NCBI GenBank assembly: GCA_022432975.1
Contig: CM039508.1
Location: 17,076,830-17,140,829 of the forward strand
DNA length: 64,000 nt
Direction of reading: 5' to 3'
Source of the DNA: Begonia masoniana
Lineage: Eukaryota > Streptophyta > Magnoliopsida > Cucurbitales > Begoniaceae
Positions 11,460 to 22,338 of the stretch are shown piece by piece (the stretch's first letter is position 1; each line of letters begins with the position of its first letter). A program made the position numbers and the translations under genes. The notes under the pieces were generated by a model. That model had not been told where the DNA came from. It made no database searches and worked only from the letters and a program-made list of their open reading frames with translations.

Positions 11460-12013
11460 GTCTTGGTGCAAATTTTGTTTTCCATTAGCCTTTTCATGGC
11501 TCTCCAAGTGCACACTTCGTCCTCACCATTTTTCTCTCTTTTTGCTAAGAGGTTATTCCACAACTAGCTAGCATAATCGGTTACCTTCTTAGAGGCTAGC
11601 TTTATCTTTCCCTTTTTCCAAATAATCTCCATAAGCAAAGTATTTCTCCACTCTTTCTACCCAAGATAAACATTCATTCCTACCCCAGGTTCCTCTAAAG
11701 TGGGGTATTGATGGTTCCTCAAATTTATGATGACTTTGGAAAGTTCTAAGGTTTGGCCTTCTTAGAGGTTCGGATCTTCTCCTAAGAAAAGGTTCTTGAG
11801 GCTTTCTATGTTTGTTAATCTCATCTTGGATACTAGGGTGCTAAGCTCTTGGTTTATCTCATTAATTTGGTGGTTCCATTGGTTTACTTCTCTAACGATC
11901 CCACTAAGTTGGTTTTCCATACTAGGTTCAACTACTTTGAACTTTGGTGCTCTAAATGGTTGATAGACATGGTAAATGGTACTACGGCTACCTCTTGTAA
12001 ACGTTTTAACCAT
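11460..12013 (-). pseudogene. Gyp-1 gag remnant
   Basis: It starts at the ATG at 12013. A coiled-coil-like stretch (SGIVREVNQWNHQINEINQE) follows about 31 residues in. A frame change near 11765 leads into a block with the gag hallmarks WVERVEKYFAYGDYLEK, and another change leads to a block with LWNNLLAKREKNGEDE and TWRAMKR, the conserved core of the plant retrotransposon gag family. The zinc knuckle is not found; the gag ends abruptly before the acidic linker. Several frameshifts and a stop make it non-functional. Confidence 0.7.
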
Positions 12014-12916
12014 AAAACAATTAACACAAACAATTCAAGTCTTGTACTTTTCGGTCACTAGGTTAGAGCAATATGCAACCATAAAAATAGCTTAGTACTA
12101 CTTTTAAAGATTAATTAGTGAGCAGATTTTATCCAAGGTTTGATGCAATAATTAGCACACGTAGCACTTAAAATTTGGAGCTAGGTAGTAAGCACAATGG
12201 TGAAAGAAGAATGGTAACAACTTCACAATCATTAAACATAAAACATGCTAATCTTGGTTCAGCAAGAAACAATTAAGCAAACAAACTTCAAATAACAGCA
12301 AGTTAATGGCAAGTTTTAATCCTTAAAGTTTAGGAAACATGCAAAAAAAGTTGAAAAAAAATACCAAACAACAAAAGTGGATAGGTGCTTTTAAGGTTTG
12401 TACTTGTTCATGATAGGTTTAGTCATTTTTGGCAAAAACAGAAACATGTCTTGTACAACTTGGGTATGCTCAGTTTCTTTCTAACTAAAGTTGATGCATT
12501 AGCTAGCAAATTAAATCCACAAACTTCATATGATGATGGTTAATAGAATGGTAAACGAAAACAATAACAAAACTAAACAAAATATCAAACTTAAAACATG
12601 CTATTCTCGATTTTTATTTAGAACAAAAAATTAAACATTTTAAGCACTAAAACCAGCAACCTAAAAGCAATATTCAGGATGTTAAACGTGTAAGCTCAAG
12701 CCTTAACATGATAACAAGGGTGCTGGAAAAGAAAGATAAGCATTACAATGTAAAAACAGCAGCAACACAAGCAGGAAATTGAACGGAAAATTTCAGAATT
12801 AGCAATAACAACAAGCAGAAAAGTGAAACGATTTGCAACTATGAAAACATGAAGGAAAATGCAAACCAACACAGCTACTAGCAAACAAGGGAAATTTCCT
12901 TAGCTTTGATATGAAA
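12014..12916 (-). other. Gyp-1 5' leader
   Basis: This is about 0.9 kb of AT-rich sequence between gag and the 5' LTR, with only short frames. Next to the LTR the - strand reads TCATATCAAAGCT. That is a degenerate match to a tRNA-Met primer-binding site, with three differences from TGGTATCAGAGC. Confidence 0.5.
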
Positions 12917-14129
12917 TGTTATGGTGTAGGCTTGGGTCACTAGAAAACTACACAAAGATCGTTATCCCTATTGGTGCTCGGCCAAGCCAAGGAGATCTCA
13001 AAAGATACTAGAAAATGAACAAGCAAATAAACTTTAAATGATCCAAAAATTTATGTGAGTCTTGCGTTGTGAGTGAGGTGTGTGACTATGGAAGGCGTGG
13101 TCCAAATGACTTAAGGAAAAGAAATTGTGCAAACAAACCTCAAGTCGGCCGATAAGCTAGAGTTTGTGGCTTTCTACTAAACAACCTTTCCTTGGAAAGA
13201 ATGTTGACTTTGAGGAACCGGTTTGGCCACTTTCTACTTGTTTATAACCCTTGAAAGGGAGGAGAGGAAAGTGGAGCTAAAGCTACAACAACAACCTCTG
13301 GTTGATGAGCTAGGAGGCTAACTCCTTTCGGTCTTGGCCGATGCTTCCCTTAGATCTTCACTCTTCGGTTTCACCTTAAGGAAAAAGGGCTCTATTTGAT
13401 TTCATCAACTACAAAAATTTTACACACACTAAAGCCATGCTTAAATAGACCTAGGGTGGCTGGTTTAGGGTTATGATTTGACCTTCAAATGACCGTTGGA
13501 AAAGGAGGCTGTGTGTTCAGCCAAGGTGATGAGCTTGAGTGGCCGAGATGAGGGGAAGCACAAGTGATCAAAGGCTAGCTGAATGCCAAGTCATTGATCC
13601 ATGTTTTCTCCAAAAGTGGTAAGGGGAACAAGCATCTTCAAGGGGCAGCATTTGGTGTGGCCAAATCGGGTAAAGAAGCTTCAACGTGGTGCACCAATTT
13701 TGGCCCTCCATTTTGGCGCGCGCGGGGCTGAGTCTCCATGCATGATTTTGCACTCCAAACTTAGGTTAACCGAAACCAAACCACCATCTACCCTACCATA
13801 CATCTAATCATAAATGCCTAACATGCATGCATATAATAATTTTAACAAAAAAAGCCAATGTTTGCCAATTAGAGTTTAAAATAAAAAGGTTACATAAACC
13901 CATGCTCAGGGAGACAAATTCCCATGTGAACTTCTTGATCTTCAATCCTTGTCTCCCATGCAATGACGTGCTTCGGTTGATCCTTGTCTATAGCCTCGAC
14001 CTCCCATGTTAAGTCGCCAAGGGTGTGTTTCAAGCCAACGTATAGTTCATCTCCTACAAAAGACAAAAAGTGCGTGAGAAGATAAGTTAGATAAATTGTG
14101 ATTGAGTGATGGCCCTCCTTGGCACATCA
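12917..14129 (-). repeat. Gyp-1 5' LTR (element sense), uninterrupted
   Basis: 1213 bp from TGTTATGGTGTAGG to GGCACATCA, followed by target duplication TGCAT. It aligns with 369-3704 minus solo LTR-1 and supplies the empty site for that insertion near 13925. Confidence 0.9.
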
Positions 14130-14134
14130 TGCAT

Positions 14135-14455
14135 GTTGTTTTCTACGGGTATTCCTCGATTCTTTTGGGCTGAGGCGGTCAAGATAGCTGCATATCTAAT
14201 AAATTTATGTCTATCTTCAGCGTTAGGATTTAAAACCCCATTTGAGATATGGCATGCTCATTCAACAAGTTATTTAGAGTTAAAAATATTTGGTTGCGTA
14301 GCTGATGCTCATATCAAGCAAGGTAAGCTTTGACCAAGAAGAAGTGTATTTTTCTTTGGTATGTTTAGGGAGTTCAGGTTATCAGTTGTGGCATATTGAG
14401 GAGAATCAATCGAAAATTATTATAAGCCTTTATATTACTTTTGATGAAAATAATT
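14135..14455 (+). pseudogene. Copia-1 integrase C-terminal region
   Basis: It continues the Copia-1 frame across Gyp-1. Typical copia features follow in order: a FFWAEAVKIAAYLIN block, a TPFEIWH block, a LKIFGC block, and the start of the post-integrase SGYQLW-type block. A stop after HIKQGKL near 14335 and a frameshift break it. Its last 81 bases are repeated at 15843-15923. The Met at 14106 that opens this frame belongs to the Gyp-1 LTR and is not a real start. Confidence 0.8.
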
Positions 14456-15842
14456 AGGGTGCAAGTGTTGTGTAAGGCTAAAATAAAGAGAGGAAATAAT
14501 AAAATAAAGTAATAGTAAATGAAAGGATGCTAGATGATGCAAGGGTCGAATTTCATATGATGCATGAAAGGTGGAAATATGAAGAAAAATAAAGAGAAAG
14601 AGATGAAGAAGAGAGATTAGGGAGGAAATGAAAATGCAATGCAAAAAGAGAAAGAAAATGACATAAAATAAAAGTGGGGGTGTGTGATTGGTGGAGCCAA
14701 AAATAAAGGGTGGTATTGTGTGAATGTGATAGCAATAAAATAAAAGAAAATACCCTTGGAGGTTCCTTAGAGCAATCTCACGGGTTAAGCTCTAGGATAA
14801 ACGTTTTTCGGGAGGAAGACGACCACCGTAGGCCGGGGATTTTCGTCCTCGATCCAACTCTCAATGGAGAAGGTGAGGAAATGAATAAGAGCTAACCTAG
14901 CAACCCAAGCTAGGCTAGCAATGGAGGCCAACTCCTCTTGGTTCAAAGGAACCAAGGAAAAATCACCAAAGGAACTTTGGATATTTAGGGAAATAGTAGT
15001 ATATTGATTGGCAAAAAGTTCCATACAAACACTAATGTCATGCATTTATAGAGTCCTAGGGTGGATTAGGGTTGGAAGGGATGAGTTTGGGCCGTTGGAT
15101 TTGAAGAAAAATGATAGATGGCCGAGATGGTGCGATCTGGGCGCGCATGGGCGCGCCAATCAGCGAGCAGCGCGCGCCAATCAGCGAGCCGCGCTCGCGC
15201 AGTGCAGCCAACCCGGGCGCGCCATCTCAGCAACGATGCTCCCTCCTGCCCGCGCGCTCCAGCACGTTTGCCTGCGCCCCAGCGCTTGCCCGCGCGCCTC
15301 CAGCTGTGCAGTCCAGATTTACTCCGAGCCAAAACTTAGCCATTGGTTGAGATTTTGCCAAGTCACCAATCCATGCCTTCCCCAACTCCCCTAGCTACAA
15401 AATCAGACCTTTTAAAGTGGGCTCTTCTTTGGGCCGGGTATTTCTTTGGGCTCGATTTGTGGAGGCCTCGTTTCCTTTGATTTGTTGAATTTTCTTCAAC
15501 CCAAATCCACCACCATACATTTAATCCTAACCACACAATCTAATGCATGAAATGCAATTATAAAATCCTTACAATAAAGGCGAATGTATGCCAATGAGTT
15601 TTAAAAATTAAAAATTACAATTTAAGGCCCGGGAAGACAAATTCCCATAGGGCTGCAAGAAAGCTCCGAGTGTATGCTCCAATGAATGACATGACAAGGC
15701 TTCTCCACATCTTCTGATGTCGGCTCTCAAGTGAAGTCCATGATGTGATCCAAGCCTGCAAAAAGAGACAATTCATTAGAACATTGATTGAGTAAACTTT
15801 GTGCCCGAGTTTGGGATCTTGTGATGGGCCTCCGAGGCATGT
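14456..15842 (-). mobile_element. LTR-like insert related to the Gyp-1 LTR, flanked by an 81-bp direct repeat
   Basis: About 1.39 kb, with a start (TGTTGTGTAAGGCT near 14466) and an end (GGGCCTCCGAGGCATGTCA) that resemble the Gyp-1 LTR ends. In between it shares blocks such as CTAGGGTGG near 15057 and GACAAATTCCCAT near 15631. The middle is strongly GC-rich (15140-15310), with GGCGCGCC and GCGCGC words and long overlapping spurious frames. Instead of a 5-bp duplication it is bordered by 81-bp copies of Copia-1 sequence (14375-14455, 15843-15923). A diverged solo LTR is most likely; the exact ends are uncertain. Confidence 0.6.
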
Positions 15843-17760
15843 CAGGTTATCAGTTGTGGTGTATTGAGGAGAATCAATCGAAAATTATTATAAGCATTTA
15901 TATTACTTTTGATGAAAATAATTTTCCCTTTAAAAGAAAAGAAGTTTCGGCTTATACCAGTGGGAAAATTCAGATTGAAGATGAGCAAAATCGTGAACAA
16001 GATCAGAGCACTAAAGCTCAAGAAAAAGATGATCAATCTAAAGATCGTGTTAGTATTGAGGACTCATAAGGTAATAATGATGCCGTTGATTACCAATTAA
16101 CAAGGTATAGAACAAGGAGGGTAATCAAGCCTACTCAACGCTTAAGGTACGCAGATATCATAGCTTACGCTTTGCTGGTTACGTCGAACTTAAAAAAGGT
16201 CTGACCCTTTATCATATGAAAAAGTGAAATCAAGGTCAGACAAGGATGAATAGCATTTAGCTATGCATGAGGAAATGGAATCCTTAGTGAAGAATAAGAT
16301 TTGGACAATAGTGAACATACTAGTGCATAAAAAGGTGATTTGAGGCAAATGGATCTTAAAATTAAAGGAAGGTATTAAAGGGGTGGAGAAACTGAGATAT
16401 AGGCCACGTTGGTGGTTAAAGGGTTTGCCCAAAGAAAATTAATTGTCTTTAATGAGATTTTTTCTTTCGTAGTCAAGTTTACTTTGATATGGGTTTTGCT
16501 GTCACACGTTGCGATTTTTAATCTTGAGTTAAAACAAATGGAAGTTAAAACTACATTTTTGCACGAGGATCTTGAAGAGTCTATTTACATGGATCAACCT
16601 GAAGGTTTTGAAATAGGAAATAAAGATCAGGTTTGTTTACTTAAAAAGTGCCTCTATGGATTGAGACAATAACCTAGGCAATGGAATAAGAAATTCGACA
16701 ACTTCATTACAAACATTGACTTTAACAAGTACAAACATGTTAATTGTGTTTATGTAATGAAGGAGAAAGAAGAAAACAAGTTGATTGTTCTCTTATACGT
16801 CGATGACATTCTCATTGCTGGAAAGAATAGGTCTGACATTGTCACATTAAAGCAGAAGTTGGCAGATGTGTTTAGGATGAAAGGTCTTGGTGCTGCTAAA
16901 ATGATTCTGGGTATTGACATTGTTCGATATAGAGAGAAGAACATTGTCAGATTATCTCAAGAAAATTATCTAAATAAGGTTCTTAAAAGATTTGAATTGG
17001 GTAATCACAAAGGTGTTAATACACCTCTAGGCGGTCATTTTAAATTGACAAAACAATAGCAACCAACTTCTGAAAAGGAAAGAAAATTCATGGAAATGAT
17101 CTCGTATGCTAACATTGTTGGGAGTGTAATTTACACAATGATGTATACTCGCCCGGATTTGGCATTTTCGATAAGTACCCTAAGCAAGTACATGTCTGAT
17201 CTCAGAAAAGATCATTGACATGCAATGAAATGGCTTATGAAGTATATTTCTAACAATTTGTCTGTGTATAGAATATGGAAAGATGAATGTATGTAAAGAA
17301 ATCATATCCAGTTTTGTTGAACTATGCAGGTTGTTTAGATTCTTTAAGATCTACGTGTGGATATATTTTTATAGTATATGAAAGTGCAGTTAGTTGGAAG
17401 TCTTGCCTTCAGAAGACTGCAACGTTATCTACCACTCAATCTGAATTCATATATGCTACAGAAGGTATTAAGGAAGATATGTGACTTAAAAAATTGTCTT
17501 CTGAATTAGGTATAAATAGTTTAGATATGAGTATATATTGTGATAGCCAGAGTGACATTCATTTGATGAAAAATCCTATTTTTCATCAAAGGACTAAGCA
17601 TATTAATGTGCTTATACGTGAACTAATTGAAAAAGGAAGTATAATTGTTAAGAAAGTTGCTTATGAGGATAACTAGCCAATTCTTTAATGAAGGTTCTTC
17701 AGGTCACCAAGTTTGACTATTTTTTTGACTTTGTGGGAGTCCAGAAACATTAAGCTGTAA
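15843..17760 (+). pseudogene. Copia-1 reverse transcriptase and RNase H, heavily mutated
   Basis: After the post-integrase linker, RT fragments appear near 16330-16672, with a MEVKTTFLHEDLEESIYMDQ block and KKCLYGLRQ before a TAA. The frame continues at 16757 with the catalytic YVDD (16796-16807) and the NYLNKVLKRF block. RNase H follows in pieces: YTRPDLAFS near 17148, the SWKSCLQKTATLSTTQSEF block near 17392-17445, and CDSQSDIHLMKNP near 17540, ending with KHINV and the C-terminal tail. At least eight stops or frameshifts were seen. In an intact element these domains copy the RNA to DNA in the particle. Confidence 0.88.
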
Positions 17761-17826
17761 TTTGGATCTAACGACGCTCTAGAGTTTCTTCTTAGATTGT
17801 TTTTTATTAAGTAGGAAATTTGAACC

Positions 17827-17838
17827 AAGGTGGAGAAT
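17827..17838 (+). other. Polypurine tract of Copia-1
   Basis: AAGGTGGAGAAT directly before LTR start TGTAAGG. An AAGGTGGAGA purine tract is common in plant copia elements. Confidence 0.85.
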
Positions 17839-18347
17839 TGTAAGGTATTGCTTCTCATTTCGTCAGTTCGGTTTATTATTATTTTATTTATTAACTCGGT
17901 GGTTCGCTTAGCAAATATGCAGGTTTGGTTATATTCTCAAGTGGCAGTTCCATTTCAAAAGGACCAAAGAAGAAAGAGTAGTAGAAAGAAGGTGCGATTA
18001 GGGCTGGGTGCGTCAGAGGGTCTTCTTCTCTGTTTCAGCAATCAAGAATCTGTGAGTTTACTATCATTGGATGTTTTGTTCCTGGAGGAGATTGAAGATA
18101 GATAATAGCATTTGATAATGTGACTTTGTGATTCTAAGCTAAGTTTTTCTTTTGATTCTGTTGAGAATAATTGCTGTAATCTTTTCTGGTTTATAAAAAG
18201 AGGATACTAGAGTTACGTCTGTGGATGTAGGACTTGCATCTGAGCCACGATAAATCCTTGCGTTCTTTATTTTATTCACTGCTGGTTTGATTTCACTCGT
18301 ATTGTGGAAGAACAAATTGTGTTCAGTAATAGTTAAAATATACAACA
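17839..18347 (+). repeat. Copia-1 3' LTR (end approximate)
   Basis: It begins TGTAAGGTATTG after the polypurine tract. TATAAAAAG at about 18194 is a possible TATA box. An end near TACAACA (18341-18347) would give TGT...ACA termini, but the second LTR is not available to confirm it. Confidence 0.55.
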
Positions 18348-18887
18348 AGGACTCTAGCTTTAGCCACAAACATGTAGTCTCATTTTTTACTATTCTAAGA
18401 GCCCTATCACCTAAATGTAAAATGATTGAGTTGTATTCTAATTCTAACATGTTATCTTTTTCCTCATTCAGGCAATTTATCCTTTCTTGGTAAGTCCTTT
18501 GACATGTTAGTTTGATTTGTATGTGTTAAAATTGTTCTTCTTTCTGTATGCTTATATAAACAGTTCCATGTTGCCAACATTGTATCCAAATGACTTTTTT
18601 GTTTGGTCATATTACTATGAGAATAATTTCCAAGAATGTGTCAATTTGATTCCATCTTATTTCTACATCGTGTGAATTTCAACAGGCATCTACGGGCAAT
18701 GACTGCAAAGATATTGAAAAATTGCCTAAATTTGGAAATGGGATTTTGATATCGAGCTATTATTTGAAGCCAGTGATGGAATAGTTCACATTACCTACAC
18801 ATACAATAGAACACAAATTAAGGCGAGGAACGAAATCATATAATTGTTCTTTTCTCGTGTTGTCTCTTAAATTCAAATAAAGTAACT
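18348..18887 (+). other. Unannotated AT-rich sequence
   Basis: No long frame, no repeat and no recognisable element end was seen. It separates the Copia-1 LTR from the Gyp-3 LTR and could be older host intergenic DNA. Confidence 0.4.
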
Positions 18888-19132
18888 TGATAGAGTTCCA
18901 ATGTAGTGCACTTATTATAGTTGTCTTTTAGAATTTTTAAATATTATTTTAATTATATCTTTTAGTATTCTGTAAGTATTGTTTAATAAAAGTAAAGATT
19001 TTAGAATTAGGGATAATAAGAATTTCGGGAAATTATTCTAAGAAGAGAGCTAGTAGACCTCTCGAACATCTGTGTTATCTTTCTAATTAGTTCAAATTTG
19101 TTATTGTTGAGTTTATTTTATAAAATATTACA
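18888..19132 (+). repeat. Gyp-3 5' LTR
   Basis: 245 bp, TGATAGAGTTCCAATG to AAATATTACA. It matches 37277-37568 except for a tandem duplication in the latter. Confidence 0.72.
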
Positions 19133-19146
19133 GGGTTCGTATCAAA

Positions 19147-19156
19147 GTATCAGAGC
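19147..19156 (+). other. Primer-binding site of Gyp-3
   Basis: GTATCAGAGC, complementary to the initiator tRNA-Met 3' end, 14 bases inside the LTR. A nearby GTATCAAAG (19139-19147) may be a duplicate of it. Confidence 0.65.
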
Positions 19157-19159
19157 GAG

Positions 19160-21439
19160 TGTCACGACTCGGGGGCGTGCCGGAGCAGAAACGCTGGATC
19201 GGGCGATTCGATTATTGGGAAGAGAACCTGATCACCTAGTCCAATGTTAGGTTTGCAACGGAAGTCTTTAAAAAAAAGTACATAGTCAAACTCACATAAT
19301 GAAATCTCAAGCATATAGAGCAATAAAATAAATACTTAACAATATTCAATCGTACGGAAAAATAAAAGGTTCTAATCCAACAATTAGGTTTACAGGCCTA
19401 AGCTAAACAATGAAATCCTCACCAAAGAAACAAATAAAGATCTAGAGAAAATCAACAATTTCACTGAATCTAGTCGCTCTTCTCTTTACATTGATTGGGA
19501 GGGGGTCGGTGGGACAAGTGACTAACTCAATATAAACATTATACCTAATGCATTTCGATTTAAAAATGAGTTTTTAACTTTACTTCAAAAAATGATCAAG
19601 TTTCAAAACTATGCATGAGTTTGCAAAACTGTTAAAGAAAACTTTTTCCTTACTTTTATAAAAACTGTCTCCTTGATCCCTCAGCGAGGGAATTGTAAAA
19701 CATATTACGTACATAGGTGGCTATACAACTAAAATAAACTTTACCATTTTTCATAGAAAACATCCTCAATGAAAAAATAGGGTCACATAAGGATTCATCC
19801 GGCACACTATCACAAAAAGATGGAGATTTGAAGACCCAAAAACATCTCATGAGATCGAGAGAAACCGTGATAGCAATCCGAAGATCTAGCTCGTCACTCG
19901 AGTGACCGTTGATCGATAGTCAACCATGACATGAACTCAAATAATCAATACCCTGATCAGGTTTAGGGATTCGAAACCAAAAGTGCTTCATCACTGCCCT
20001 ATTGCCAGTTTTTCGTACATATACACAACACAATCTTCATGCAACAGAAGGTGTATCAAGCTAGCCTCATGACACTTTGATACCAAAACGGTCCAAAGTA
20101 TCAAGACGGTTCATTCTCTCAACATACCCCAACAAAATCATAACTTGTAATGCTGAAATTAAACATGAGAAAACTATATATACATACATACATATATATT
20201 CATGCAACAGAAGGGTATCAAGCTAGCCTCATGACACTTTGATACCAAAACGGTCCAAAGTATCAAGACGGTTCATTCTCTCAACATACCCCAACAAAAT
20301 CATAACTTGTAATGCTGAAATTAAACATGAGAAAACTATATATACATACATACATACATATATATATATATATAATTAATGTGCTAGTAACCAGGGCCCA
20401 TCATACTTTTACTGGTGGCAATCCATCAAAATAATAGTTTTCAAAAATATGGAATGTAATGAAGAAAGCATAAAATTCCTACTTCGACGATGACTAGTCA
20501 TCTTCTTTACATGAGCGGCAACCTCTGCTACTGCCTAGAAATCAACAAATTCGTCTGAGCTTAAAATAAAATTATAGTCATGAATATCCCACTCAATACT
20601 AAAGGTAGACTTGGATGGATCCTATATTAGGACTAGGAACCCAATCCAACAACACAACAAACGGTAACGAACGTTGTAGAGGTGCAATTTTCCCAAAAAT
20701 AAGGTCATGCGCTTAACATTTTTAAGTCAGGGATCGATACTTGATACCTCTCGGGTTTGGCCCACGATCGAAACCTTTGCCTGAAGTGTTGACACCTTTC
20801 CAATAAAAATTTGTGCAGTCAACACTTCACCTCAGCAATCAAAACTTAAAACTCTTAGGTTTCACTGGGTGTCAACTGTTCTTTAATGTGGTCGACACTT
20901 CAAACTCTCAGGTTTAGCATCGATCAACACTTCATCCATAAGTGTTGACACTTGCTCAGTATTCAACACTTCCTGCAAGTGTCAACCCCTTAAACCCTCG
21001 ATTCCCCGCTGAAATTCATGACCGATCAACACTTCCCCTCGAAGTGCCGACCGCTGATTGATTCCAGCAAAGGAGAGTTCGTTGAACTTGCCATTTTTCG
21101 TTGTTTCTTGCCTGCAAACGGCAAATAAACCTACACAAATTCCAAATATACCAAATATATACCCAATTGAATGGATTTGAGATCCATTGCTTAAATTCAT
21201 TCTCAATCTATGTAAGCCTCCATTGTAAAAAATAGAGAGGAGAGGAGGTTTACCTTTGAAGTGGCTTCACCAATGTCTGTGTTAGGAATTTTCCAAATCA
21301 CCGAATTGACTAAAATTTCTGAAAAAATCCAATGTGATAATAACAGACATAACAAGTTAACCCATGACACGTCGTCAGTCAATAACACAAAATTTAACAC
21401 AAGGATATTTAATTTATTATTAAAATATGAGTTTTTATA
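19160..21439. mobile_element. Solo LTR-2 (2280 bp) in Gyp-3
   Basis: It starts TGTCACGACTCGG and is flanked by exact GCGAG duplications (19155-19159, 21440-21444). Its right end reads TTTATA, consistent with a CA-to-TA change at the terminus. No coding domain is visible inside. It contains a 163-bp tandem duplication, a TA-rich microsatellite (20335-20375) and a cluster of TCAACACTTC/GTGTTGACAC cores (20750-21045). The fragment at 39115 starts in a similar way, so they are probably one LTR family. Confidence 0.75.
20037..20362. repeat. Tandem duplication (period 163 bp) plus TA-rich microsatellite
   Basis: The unit beginning TCATGCAACAGAAGG at 20037 repeats from 20200 with one small indel. 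Each copy contains TTTGATACCAAAACGG and ends in a TACA/TA run; the second run extends to 20375. The near identity implies a recent duplication or replication slippage. Confidence 0.85.
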
Positions 21440-21444
21440 GCGAG

Positions 21445-22080
21445 ATTCCATATTAATCGAGGTGAGTCAGCTGTACAAGGAGTTAAAGAAGGAATTGAGT
21501 TCTCTGTACGAAGAATTTTCTCATGGGATAAGGGTGATGAAGCTGAAGATGGCTTCTATCACTGAGCAATTGGCTTCTCTTTCTACATCCATGCAAGGAG
21601 ATTGATTTCTGAGATTGAGGGAACTTGGACGTTGGAGATGCTTCTGTTCAATGGAGACAATATTGTCTCGGGATTTTTAAGCACACCAAACAAGGAGGAA
21701 ACATTTGAACTGGAAGGATATCTGAACTTGTTGGGCATAGTGGTGGCATCGGAACCCATTTTTGGCTGGCCGTCATCTATGATTGGAGAAGAAAAATCGA
21801 GAGAGAATGGCCGAGAAGGGCTGAGCTGAAGGAAGATCAAGGTGTTAGGGTTCTATCTATCAAGTCCCAACGGCTGGACAGTGGATGGCTCGGTGAGGCT
21901 TGCCTGGCATTGGTCCAAGGTGGTGGGAGGTTCTCTGGTTGGCGTTCCTGAGCAGCTGCTAGAAGGGAAGAGTCAACTAATTTTTTTTTCAAGAGTTGCA
22001 CAACAAGAAATTAAGGTTGGATGGTATATCCAACCTTTTGAGCTTGGTTTGGTTGAGTTACAGCCAATCTTGGGCGTCCT
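21445..22080 (+). pseudogene. Gyp-3 gag-like region
   Basis: From 21462 an open frame (no ATG) gives a charged, coiled-coil-like N-terminus beginning VSQLYKELKKELSSLYEEF and running to TSMQGD before a stop near 21605. A second frame (21602-21829) contains LEMLLFNGDN, faintly like the start of plant gypsy capsid regions. The rest to 22080 is not recognised. Gag identity is inferred from position after LTR and PBS more than from sequence. Confidence 0.45.
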
Positions 22081-22325
22081 CATTAGGTTCTGAGATAGAA
22101 GATTGTAGGAGACAATAATCGGAGAAAGGAAGAGACAAAGAGCATCTAGAGAGAAGAAAGAAGAGGCAGCAAAGAACCACTCTGATTTGATTTTTTTTTT
22201 TTACAATCCTTACAAATATGCAGAGTAAGTAATAAATGAATGGAAGGGACAAGAACTAAATTGTAAACTAAAGTTTAGCTAACTAAATTGAATAGTAAAA
22301 GGTTGTGTAAATATATATGCTAATA
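22081..22325 (-). repeat. Copia-2 3' LTR
   Basis: About 245 bp, over 90 percent like 36809-37033 by eye, with one approximately 15-bp extra segment (ATAGAAGATTGTAGG near 22093). The ends are ambiguous by one or two bases. Confidence 0.85.
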
Positions 22326-22336
22326 TCCCCCCTCAA
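22326..22336 (-). other. Polypurine tract of Copia-2
   Basis: The - strand reads TTGAGGGGGGA next to the LTR start, the usual copia plus-strand primer sequence. Confidence 0.85.
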
Positions 22337-22338
22337 TA

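Larger units (their letters stand above)
369..14129 (-). mobile_element. Gyp-1: gypsy-like LTR element with gag remnant and unknown ORF, no visible pol
   Basis: Both ends are near-identical LTRs (369-3704 after removing solo LTR-1, and 12917-14129, each about 1.2 kb) with TG...CA ends. The exact target duplication TGCAT (364-368, 14130-14134) lies in the Copia-1 integrase. The polypurine tract beside the left LTR and a weak tRNA-Met-like PBS beside the right one put the sense on the - strand. From its 5' end it holds a 0.9 kb leader, a broken gag, an acidic linker and, past Gyp-2, an unrecognised ORF region. I see no protease, RT or integrase, so it probably depended on other elements. Solo LTR-1 and Gyp-2 inserted later. 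Confidence 0.85.
1..18347 (+). mobile_element. Copia-1: degenerate Ty1/copia retrotransposon, interrupted twice; 5' end outside window
   Basis: The order integrase core, integrase C-terminal part, reverse transcriptase, RNase H, polypurine tract, 3' LTR is the copia order (integrase before RT), read on the + strand. Own segments lie at 1-368, 14135-14455 and 15843-18347. The first gap is Gyp-1 (369-14129), with target duplication TGCAT at 364-368 and 14130-14134. The second gap is an LTR-like insert at 14456-15842. Gag, protease and the 5' LTR would lie left of position 1. Many in-frame stops and frameshifts make it a fossil. The 3' LTR end near 18347 is approximate because the other LTR is not in the window. 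Confidence 0.85.

Noticed and set aside
15008..15394. Several overlapping GC-rich frames on both strands
   Set aside because: They lie in the GC-rich patch of an LTR-like insert, show no motif, and overlap each other in all phases.
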